Shown here in pieces: positions 1-5,788 of a DNA stretch of 5,962 nucleotides. A program made the translations under genes and the position numbers. The number at the start of each line of letters is the position of its first letter. Position 1 is the first letter of the stretch. The notes below the pieces were generated by a model. The model saw nothing but the letters and a program-made list of their open reading frames with translations, ran no database searches and had not been told where the DNA came from. The stretch spans positions 31,552 to 37,513 of the forward strand of contig PMJT01000182.1 of NCBI GenBank assembly GCA_003158495.1. Direction: 5' to 3'. Source of the DNA: Chloroflexota bacterium. Lineage in GTDB: Bacteria; Chloroflexota; Limnocylindria; Limnocylindrales; CSP1-4.

Positions 1-3000
1 GGCTCGACGTGGCCATCGAGTAGACCGAGACCGGCGCCTCCTGCCCCTGGAACTTGTCCACCGTGCCGACGTGGACGCCATCCAGCGCGCGGCCGATCTC
101 GGTGACCTGGGCGTTGTACGGGGCGACGACAAGCACTTCGTCCAGCGACAGCGCATGGCGGCCGCCTTCCGCGTCCGTCCACGTGCTGCCGTCGCCGACC
201 AGCTCCGCGATCAGGTCCGCGACGACGGCCGCTTCCTCGGGCGACTCGTTGCTGTTGCCCACGTGAAGGACAGGAACGAACCGCACGCCCGTGCGGCTCA
301 GCCGGCCTGGAGACGAGAGGTCCTGGCGCGCCAGCCGCGGCTGCGACGTGAGGCGGCCCTCGTAGAATGCCTCCGAAGTGAACCGGCAGACGTCCGGGTG
401 GAGCCGCCGCGTCTGTTCGAGGAAGAGACCCATCTCCGGCGGCATCGTCGACTTGCCGTCCAGGATGTGGCCGAGGGCGGAGGCTTCGGCGCCGGGCGGA
501 TGCGTGCCCTGGAGCGGCTGATCCAGCTGCTGCGGGTCGCCGACCAGGACCAGGCTGCGGGCCGCCCCTGAAACGGCGACCGAGTTGGCGAGTGAGAGTT
601 GGCCGGCTTCGTCGATCACGAGCACGTCCACTGATTCGGCGAACTCCTCGCGCGACCAAAGCCAGGCGGTGCCGCCGACGACGTCTACCTCACCCGACCC
701 GAGCGCATCCCGCAGCGACCCGTAATCCTTGAATGGGCGGGCCGCGTCCGACGAGCAATCGCCCGAGCGATCCGTCCGCTGGCCGATCCTGACGACGATC
801 CCCCGCTCTCGGGCCCGCTCGGCGACCGAATCGAGCAGGTGGCCGATGACTCGATGGCTGTTGGCGGTGACGCCGACCTTTCGGCCGAGCCGGACAAGTT
901 CGACCACGATTTCGGCGCCCAGGTAAGTCTTGCCCGAACCCGGGGGACCCTGGACGGCGAGCCAGCTTCCCTCCAGGCCGGCGGAGATGCGGCGTGCGGC
1001 ATCCGAGGCCGACTCGCCGTCCCGGCACAGCGACTCCCCTGCCCTGGCCGACGGCGGTCGCCGCACCAGGAGCTCCCTCGACGCCGCGAACTCGCCCGGC
1101 GCCTCCATGCCGTTCACGACGACCCACTCTCCGATCCGGAGAAGGCCCTCCTGGAGCGGGCCCGTGTCCACGTAGTCGCACGGAACGAGAGACGTGGGAT
1201 GCGGACCATCCGTCTTTGGCCCGCGCGCTAGGTCTATCGTTCTCTCCACTTCGTCCAGCGCAGCGACCCGCCCAGGCGAGCGGCCGGTAGCCGGGTCGCG
1301 AACGCTCGAGTCGACCCCTATTCCATGCTCCTGCTCCGGGAAGCTGTACCGGTAGATGATCGACCGGGCCGTTTCGCCGACGGGGCCGAGACAGGTCAGC
1401 ATGCCGATCGGCTCGCGCTCCGCGACGCGTTCTTCATCCGTGTACTCGTCCATGAGCTTGAAGTAGCGCCACCAGAACGACTTCTCCTCGCGCCGGTGCC
1501 AGCTGAGCAGCTGGGCCAGGAGCCAGCGGCCATGCTCCGCGGCCGTCCGAGCCGCGGGATCCTCCGGCACTCCCGAGCAGAGCCTGTCCGCGATCTCGGC
1601 GACGTGGGCGAGCCGATCCGAGAGTGGAGGCGGCGCTTCCGTCGACTCCCGCGCCGGCCGGGGCATCGGTTCGTCCAGTTCCGCGGCCAGGTCCACGCGC
1701 CGTGCCTCCAGCCAGTCCCGAAGCTGCAGGTTCGAAACGCAGTCGTCGCGGTTGTAGCGCTCGATGCTGAGCAGCGTCTCGTCCGTAGCGGGCGAGCGCG
1801 GTACGGCCGAACCCGTGTCCGCATCTGCAAGCCAGCTCTCGAAGGCGACGATACTGGACCCGGCGTCGCGCAGACCTTCCGCGCGGTGGAGCCCGTAGAG
1901 CGGCTCGAGTTTCTTGATGGAATAGCTCTCCACCGACGCCCGCAGACTCTGGCGGACAGCCCGGAAGAGATCGATGAAGACTCCGCCGCGGAGCAGCCGG
2001 TCCACCTCTTCCTCGCGCGTGGCGTGCCGGCCCATCAGCCGCCCGACGGCCGATGGCTCGTACGGCGCGTAGTGGTAGATGTGCATCTCCGGATCCGCGT
2101 CCAGCCGGCTGATGAACAGGTCTATCGTCTCCTCGAAGGCCCGGCGCTCCGCCTCCGGAGTCACCTGGCCGGCTTCATCGACCGCCCAGAAGGCAAAGAA
2201 GGCGGGCTCGCCGGCCCGCCCGGGCGACCCCGGATCGAGAACGCCGAAGAGGTATTCGACCCCATCGTCAAGCGCGAATGGGTCGCCCTCTATATCGAAG
2301 AAGAGATCGCCCGGCCGTGGTTTCGGCAGGCTTGTCAGGCCGCGGTTCGATTCGATCGAGCCGTCCGGCTTCCGCGGCACGGGCAGCAGGTCATACAGAA
2401 CCCGGCCCGCGTCCTCGCCGCGAACCTGGATTGCCGCCTGCTCACGAGCCCTTGCCAGCGCACCGGGCCCCACGCCGTCGAGTGGCTCCGACAGCGGCAG
2501 CTCCAGGGCTGCGAGCCCACGGCGGGTTGGCACACCGGCGCCCTTGAGCGCGCTCCGCAACCGCGTGGAGGCATTCGCGACGAGGGAGAGGTCGTCGTCG
2601 CGGCGCCGCCGCGCTGCACACACCGTCTGCCAGCGGCAGACCTCGCAATGCTCCACCGGCTCCGGGTATGTGGCGGCGGGCGGATACGTCGCCGCTGCAT
2701 AACCCCCGTCCGCCTCTACGCGCGCCTCGAACGCGGCCTTGACCGTGCGGTAGTAGGCCATGTAGTCCGCTACGCGATGATGCTCGACAGCCCGAGCGCT
2801 GCCGCCCAGGGCGACGTGCATGTATTCCGGCTCCAAGCCCTGGACATCCGTGAGCTGCTCTACGTACGAGCAGATCTGGAGAAGCGCCGATGCCTTGACG
2901 TGCCGGGCCAGCTTCGTATCCACGACCTCGTAGCTCCAGGTGCCGAGGGCGCTCGGCTTCTCAACGCGAAGCAGGAAGTCCGCGTGGCCGAGCCACCTGC

Positions 3001-3346
3001 CGTCGAAGAACGTGGCCTGGTAGATGACGTCATCGCCGCGCCGGAGCGCCTCCAGCGTCTTCGCCGCGGCCTCGAGAAGCTTCGCCGGCCGATCCTCCGG
3101 GCGGACATCGCGTCCCCCGCCGTCCAGGCGCGTGACCGGGCGCCCGTCAGCCTCGAGCGCCGCCAGGTAGCGAACCTCGTGCTCAGTGCCGCGCCGGGCG
3201 ATCAGGTCCAGCTCCGGGTCCATCCGGATTGGCCGGTCCACGAGCCGGGCCAGTAGCGCCAATTCCAGGCCGACCAGGTGCTCGCACGCCAGGTAACCGA
3301 CGAGATCCGTGGCCGAGAAGACGGGCTTATCGCCGATGAGTTGCAT
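1..3346 (-). CDS. TM0106-family RecB-like nuclease / RNase H-like exonuclease / SF1 helicase fusion (C-terminus cut by window edge)
   Basis: The frame is unbroken from ATG at 3346 to the left edge, about 1115 residues. Residues 1-245 form a Cas4/AddB-like PD-(D/E)XK nuclease: D123, then D143-T-K145 after E140, a QxxxY motif (Q157, Y161), and four cysteines (C21, C234, C237, C243) in the spacing of a 4Fe-4S cluster. Around 345-540 lies a YprB-like RNase H fold (PF13482 type): FFDIEGDP with D351 and E353, HYAPYE at 425-430, YNRDDC at 531-536. Around 780-1115 lies a Dna2/Upf1-like SF1 helicase: GPPGSGKT 800-807 (Walker A), DEAGQ 912-916 (Walker B), GDPQQL 936-941, QTRRLHP 978-984, PYNAQV 1076-1081, VDKFQGQE 1096-1103. 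Motif VI (SRAR type) should lie just beyond the edge. Family members are roughly 1100-1200 residues, so little is missing. Expected to act on cytoplasmic DNA as an ATP-driven helicase-nuclease, but the family is not well characterised. An in-frame TGA at 3386-3388 limits the start to ATG 3346 or GTG 3352; neither has a good ribosome site. Family call is firm; biological role is not. Confidence 0.93.
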   Translation of the reverse strand, partial: MQLIGDKPVFSATDLVGYLACEHLVGLELALLARLVDRPIRMDPELDLIARRGTEHEVRYLAALEADGRPVTRLDGGGRDVRPEDRPAKLLEAAAKTLEALRRGDDVIYQATFFDGRWLGHADFLLRVEKPSALGTWSYEVVDTKLARHVKASALLQICSYVEQLTDVQGLEPEYMHVALGGSARAVEHHRVADYMAYYRTVKAAFEARVEADGGYAAATYPPAATYPEPVEHCEVCRWQTVCAARRRRDDDLSLVANASTRLRSALKGAGVPTRRGLAALELPLSEPLDGVGPGALARAREQAAIQVRGEDAGRVLYDLLPVPRKPDGSIESNRGLTSLPKPRPGDLFFDIEGDPFALDDGVEYLFGVLDPGSPGRAGEPAFFAFWAVDEAGQVTPEAERRAFEETIDLFISRLDADPEMHIYHYAPYEPSAVGRLMGRHATREEEVDRLLRGGVFIDLFRAVRQSLRASVESYSIKKLEPLYGLHRAEGLRDAGSSIVAFESWLADADTGSAVPRSPATDETLLSIERYNRDDCVSNLQLRDWLEARRVDLAAELDEPMPRPARESTEAPPPLSDRLAHVAEIADRLCSGVPEDPAARTAAEHGRWLLAQLLSWHRREEKSFWWRYFKLMDEYTDEERVAEREPIGMLTCLGPVGETARSIIYRYSFPEQEHGIGVDSSVRDPATGRSPGRVAALDEVERTIDLARGPKTDGPHPTSLVPCDYVDTGPLQEGLLRIGEWVVVNGMEAPGEFAASRELLVRRPPSARAGESLCRDGESASDAARRISAGLEGSWLAVQGPPGSGKTYLGAEIVVELVRLGRKVGVTANSHRVIGHLLDSVAERARERGIVVRIGQRTDRSGDCSSDAARPFKDYGSLRDALGSGEVDVVGGTAWLWSREEFAESVDVLVIDEAGQLSLANSVAVSGAARSLVLVGDPQQLDQPLQGTHPPGAEASALGHILDGKSTMPPEMGLFLEQTRRLHPDVCRFTSEAFYEGRLTSQPRLARQDLSSPGRLSRTGVRFVPVLHVGNSNESPEEAAVVADLIAELVGDGSTWTDAEGGRHALSLDEVLVVAPYNAQVTEIGRALDGVHVGTVDKFQGQEAPVSVYSMATSS

Positions 3347-3354
3347 GGTCACCC

Positions 3355-3360
3355 ACGATA
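3355..3360 (-). promoter_or_regulatory. possible -10 box for leaderless transcription of the nuclease/helicase gene
   Basis: The minus strand reads TATCGT, which matches the TANNNT pattern of a -10 box. It ends 8 bases before ATG 3346 and 2 bases before GTG 3352. That spacing would place the transcript start at or near the ATG, fitting leaderless mRNA and the lack of a ribosome site. No recognisable -35 box lies 16-18 bases upstream; that position is occupied by the inverted repeat. Inference from position and a 4/6 match only. Confidence 0.3.
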
Positions 3361-3403
3361 GCCCAAGGCAGTGACAGCTCGTGTGTCACTGCGCCAGTTG
3401 GGC
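3361..3403. promoter_or_regulatory. nested inverted repeat upstream of the nuclease/helicase gene (candidate operator or 5' RNA hairpin)
   Basis: The inner arms GCAGTGACA (3368-3376) and TGTCACTGC (3384-3392) are a perfect 9-base inverted repeat around a 7-base spacer. The outer arms GCCCAA (3361-3366) and TTGGGC (3398-3403) are also perfect, separated from the inner stem by 1 base on one side and 5 on the other. The element ends 14 bases before ATG 3346 and directly abuts the TATCGT box. Such a site could bind a dimeric repressor over the -35 region, or form a hairpin in an mRNA started further upstream. It sits between divergent genes, so a terminator role is unlikely. The symmetry is seen directly; the function is inferred. 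Confidence 0.6.
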
Positions 3404-3412
3404 TCGACACCT

Positions 3413-3434
3413 GGCGGAGCGCCGACCCTCCGCC
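3413..3434. repeat. short inverted repeat (7-bp arms)
   Basis: GGCGGAG (3413-3419) and CTCCGCC (3428-3434) are perfect inverted arms around an 8-base spacer, in the middle of the divergent intergenic region. In DNA this GC-rich, 7-base arms can arise by chance, so this may be an operator, an RNA hairpin or nothing. Confidence 0.35.
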
Positions 3435-3484
3435 GGGCTGGTCGGCCACGGACGAGCGCGGTGCGTCCTGTCAACACTACATAG

Positions 3485-4003
3485 GTGAAAGCCCTTAATC
3501 CGCAGCCACTACCGACCGACCACTTCCGCATGGACGCCATAGGCTCGATCGGCACCTCGGGATCGCAGGCCGTTCAGGCTGCGCAGGCCAATACCGCCGC
3601 GGCGACTAAGACCCCGGCCGCGGACCTGGGCCTGCCGCCGACGAACCTCGCCCAGGCCGCGACTACCAATACCATCAATGCCGCTCTCGTATCGAGCCAG
3701 TGGGGAATCGACCCGTCAACGGTCGGCGGCGTCTACGGTGGCGCCGGTGAATCGGGCGGGCTCTTCTCCGGGGACACGCTCCTGCCCCTCCTCACGAACC
3801 TCACCCACGCAAACGCCGAGCAGGCTCTGGCGTTGATCGGCATCCAGACCCCGACGCCGGGCACCGCGAAGTCGCCCGCGCCTGCGACGACCGCGTCCGC
3901 GTCCAGCACCTCCGCCGCCGCGAGCCAATCGGCATCGGCGCAGGCTGCCTCCGCTCCGAGCGGCCCAGCGATCGTCGACCCGCTGTGGGGCCGCTCCGCC
4001 TGA
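3485..4003 (+). CDS. hypothetical Ala/Ser/Thr-rich protein with N-terminal ALNPQPLP segment
   Basis: A 172-residue protein I do not recognise by family. The coding call rests on G/C-rich third codon positions and a clean frame with no better competitor on either strand. Residues 3-10 read ALNPQPLP, like a short motif I recall from assorted hypothetical proteins; its role is unknown to me. Residues 17-65 are Ala/Gln/Thr-rich, 66-125 look more ordered (TINAALVSSQWGID, then TLLPLLTNL and AEQALALIGI), and 128-160 are a low-complexity Ala/Ser/Thr/Pro tail before a short IVDPLWGRSA end. There is no signal peptide or membrane helix, so it is probably cytoplasmic and partly disordered. GTG 3485 directly follows an in-frame TAG at 3482-3484; ATG 3530 (residue 16) is the other possible start, and neither has a ribosome site. 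The ALNPQPLP motif slightly favours the GTG. It is divergent from the nuclease/helicase and upstream of the MFS gene. Confidence 0.65.
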   Translation: MKALNPQPLPTDHFRMDAIGSIGTSGSQAVQAAQANTAAATKTPAADLGLPPTNLAQAATTNTINAALVSSQWGIDPSTVGGVYGGAGESGGLFSGDTLLPLLTNLTHANAEQALALIGIQTPTPGTAKSPAPATTASASSTSAAASQSASAQAASAPSGPAIVDPLWGRSA

Positions 4004-4030
4004 GTCGCCTCCCCCGCGCCGCCTGCCGGT

Positions 4031-4084
4031 CCGGTCGGGCGCCTCGGACCCTGCCGGCCGGTCGGGCGTCTCGGACCCCGCCGA
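4031..4084 (+). repeat. two tandem 27-bp repeats between the small protein and MFS genes
   Basis: Copy 1 (4031-4057) and copy 2 (4058-4084) match at 24 of 27 positions, differing at 4042/4069, 4052/4079 and 4057/4084. Each begins CCGGTCGGGCG and contains CTCGGACCC. The period is a multiple of three. Read in the shared frame of the two flanking genes, the copies would encode PVGRLGPCR and PVGRLGPRR. GGTCCG at 4028-4033 and CGGACC at 4045-4050 also form an inverted repeat within the first copy. The repeat may be a recent slippage duplication, part of an RNA structure, or the remnant of a longer coding region. Confidence 0.8.
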
Positions 4085-4109
4085 CGCCCGGCAAACGCCG
4101 TCGAACTGT

Positions 4110-4125
4110 GGGACCCTCTGGTCCT
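4110..4125 (+). promoter_or_regulatory. small hairpin immediately before the MFS start codon
   Basis: GGACC (4111-4115) and GGTCC (4120-4124) pair around a CTCT loop, extendable by a G-U pair (4110/4125). The stem ends two bases before ATG 4127, where a ribosome site would normally be, and no Shine-Dalgarno sequence is visible. If present in the mRNA it could reduce or tune initiation. Five GC-rich pairs can occur by chance. Confidence 0.3.
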
Positions 4126-4126
4126 C

Positions 4127-5434
4127 ATGAATGGAGAGAGCGGCCGGACCTCGGCCGCGCCCCCGCCTTCGGCCGCGCCCGTCCCCGCGGCCGTCCCAGC
4201 GCCCTCATACCGGGCGCTGTTGAACGTGCCCTCGCTCGGGCGGGTCCTGCTCGGCATGCAGATAGCGCGGATCGCCCAGTCGATGATCAGCATCGTCATG
4301 ATCCTGTTCGCCCTGCAGCGGTACAACGACCCGTCGCTGGCCGGACTCGTCGCCTTCGCGAGCATCGTCCCGGGCCTTCTGATCAGCCCGATCGCCGGGG
4401 CGCTGCTGGACCGACACGGTCGGGTCCGCCTGATCATCCTCGACTACATCGTCGTCACGATCACCCTGGGGCTGATCGCAGCGCTCTCGCTCTCCGGCCA
4501 CCTGCCCGCGTGGCTGCTCGTCGGGATCGTGTCGATAGCAGCACTGACCGGGCCCCTCAGCCAGAGCGGCCTGCGCAGCCTCTTCCCGCTCCTGGTCCCG
4601 GAGCCGCTTTGGGAACGGGTCAACGCGGTCGACTCGAACGGCTGGGTCCTGGCCACGGTCGTCGGCGCGCCGATGGGAGCTGTCATAGCCCAGCTCGTCG
4701 GGTTCGAGATTGCGCTCATCTGCATTGCCGTGGCTTACGCGGCAGCGGCGGTGGTGATGCTCGGCGCGCCGGACCCGCGCACTGACGTGGCCTCCACGGG
4801 GAACTTGATGCGCGACGCCTGGCTCGGGCTCGTCTACACCTGGAACAACCGGACCCTGCGGGGCCTGGCCATATCGCTCTCGACGATGAACATCGGCTGG
4901 GGCGTGGTCGAGATCGTGGTGCCGGTCCTGATACTCAAGCACCTGGGCATGGGCCAGGACATGGTCGGCTACATGTTCGGACTGAGCGGGGCGCTGGGCG
5001 TCGTCTCGGCGTTCTTCGCCGGCCGCATCAGGACCGAGGGCCAGGAACGGAAGCTGATCCTCGTCGGAGCGGTGGGGTTCACCGCCGGCGCCGTCGTACT
5101 GCTTTGGCCCGACAGCCTGATCCCGATCGCGGTCTCGATGGTGATCGCCGGGCTCGCCAACGGCCCGCTGGATATCGCCCTCTTCACGCTCCGTCAGCGT
5201 CGAACCGACCCGGCGTGGATGGGCCGCGCTTTTACGATCTCGATGAACCTCAACTTCTCCGGCTTCCCGGTAGGCGCGGCGATCACCGGAGTGATGCTCT
5301 CTGTCTGGCCGGCTGAAGTCGCGATCCTTTTCGGCATCTCGGCAAACCTCGCGGCAATCGTCCTCGGCTACTTTTTGATCCCACTCGGCGACGAGACCGA
5401 GTCGGCGGCCGCAGTCGTGGCGACATCCAAGTAG
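4127..5434 (+). CDS. MFS transporter, DHA3/MFS_3-type exporter
   Basis: A 435-residue inner-membrane proton-coupled exporter, normal length for the family. The first 30 residues are a Pro/Ala-rich cytoplasmic extension. About twelve hydrophobic segments follow (near 40-62, 70-94, 102-122, 128-143, 172-190, 193-213, 245-268, 277-298, 310-326, 330-347, 366-392, 396-420), split by a charged central loop at 214-244. The MFS motif A reads GALLDRHGRVR (91-101) between helices 2 and 3. ERVNAVDS (163-170) and MGRAFTISMNLNFSGFPVG (365-383) correspond to the 'RxNAxxS' and 'RGRVF...PLG' signatures of the MFS_3 group, which includes macrolide and siderophore exporters. The substrate cannot be read from sequence. 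ATG 4127 is the only reasonable start, but no ribosome site precedes it. It lies 123 bases after the small protein gene, in the same frame, and converges with the RND gene. Superfamily call is firm; drug specificity is unknown. Confidence 0.9.
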   Translation: MNGESGRTSAAPPPSAAPVPAAVPAPSYRALLNVPSLGRVLLGMQIARIAQSMISIVMILFALQRYNDPSLAGLVAFASIVPGLLISPIAGALLDRHGRVRLIILDYIVVTITLGLIAALSLSGHLPAWLLVGIVSIAALTGPLSQSGLRSLFPLLVPEPLWERVNAVDSNGWVLATVVGAPMGAVIAQLVGFEIALICIAVAYAAAAVVMLGAPDPRTDVASTGNLMRDAWLGLVYTWNNRTLRGLAISLSTMNIGWGVVEIVVPVLILKHLGMGQDMVGYMFGLSGALGVVSAFFAGRIRTEGQERKLILVGAVGFTAGAVVLLWPDSLIPIAVSMVIAGLANGPLDIALFTLRQRRTDPAWMGRAFTISMNLNFSGFPVGAAITGVMLSVWPAEVAILFGISANLAAIVLGYFLIPLGDETESAAAVVATSK

Positions 5435-5740
5435 GTCGCGGCAGGGACCCGGAGCCGGGGCGTGGTGCGGGCGCGGCACACCCCGCTACCTGGCGATATT
5501 CCTACCCGAGTGGCGCGAGTCACGTTCTTGCTCGGCTCGGACCGACGATCGGCCTGATCCAGACACCGCGATGAGTGGATCCACGCTCGACCATACACGT
5601 GGCCGCGCCGCGAGCGGGCGAATCCCGATGCGACGACGCCCGAAGCCCAGCCCGGCGCCACGAGGATTGGAATCTGGCAGGATCGGCTCGCCCTCCACGG
5701 CTGCGCCACTCCCCCGGCGCCACTCCCCGGCGCCACGAAT
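5435..5740. other. intergenic region without a supported gene
   Basis: Between the MFS stop and the hairpin terminator. Open frames exist on both strands, but they overlap one another, give Arg/Pro/Ser-rich translations typical of GC-rich noncoding DNA, and show no domain or ribosome site. I found no tRNA-like T-loop, transposon end or CRISPR pattern. The only structure seen is the short GGCGCCAC repeats at its right end. Confidence 0.6.
5703..5736. repeat. three short GCGCCAC repeats next to the terminator
   Basis: GCGCCAC occurs at 5703-5709, 5717-5723 and 5730-5736 (spacing 14 and 13), the first two followed by a run of T and C bases (TCCCC). The longer form CCGGCGCCAC is at 5714-5723 and 5727-5736, with another at 5652-5661. 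GGCGCC itself is palindromic. The cluster lies 5 bases beyond the terminator on the minus strand. Function unknown. Confidence 0.55.
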
Positions 5741-5772
5741 CAAGAGGCCGGGCCCGAAGGCCCGGCCTCTTG
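5741..5772 (-). terminator. strong hairpin terminator, UUCG loop on the minus-strand transcript
   Basis: The 14-base arms (5741-5754 and 5759-5772), CAAGAGGCCGGGCC and its exact complement, pair perfectly around a 4-base loop. In minus-strand RNA the loop is UUCG closed by a C-G pair, the especially stable C(UUCG)G tetraloop; in plus-strand RNA it is CGAA. It begins 16 bases after the RND stop codon and lies about 306 bases after the MFS stop, so it suits the RND gene best and could also block read-through from the convergent MFS gene. There is no U-run after either arm, as in the U-less hairpin terminators reported for high-GC bacteria. Confidence 0.8.
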
Positions 5773-5788
5773 CGCTACTGCGTGGGTT

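Noticed and set aside
1325..3256. A 643-codon open frame on the plus strand, the longest complete one in the window.
   Set aside because: It lies entirely antisense to the nuclease/helicase gene, whose motifs on the minus strand are unmistakable. Its Arg-rich translation has no recognisable domain. Long antisense frames are expected opposite GC-rich genes because stop codons are rare.
3469..3474. A perfect TTGACA (-35-like) on the minus strand upstream of the nuclease/helicase gene.
   Set aside because: No -10-like sequence lies 16-18 bases downstream (the bases there are around CCGTGG), so it is not supported as a promoter; it is probably chance.
3733..4437. A 234-codon open frame on the minus strand.
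   Set aside because: It is antisense to the C-terminal half of the small protein gene and the first three MFS helices. The MFS coding is certain from its helices and motif A.
3485..5434. The idea that the small protein and the MFS gene form a peptide-export system.
   Set aside because: DHA3-type MFS pumps export small molecules. The small protein has no leader-cleavage motif or processing partner, so co-orientation alone does not support it.
4205..5479. A 424-codon open frame on the minus strand opposite the MFS gene.
   Set aside because: Its translation is a highly charged Arg/Asp/Glu/His mixture, the usual mirror of a membrane protein gene in GC-rich DNA, and it has no domain.
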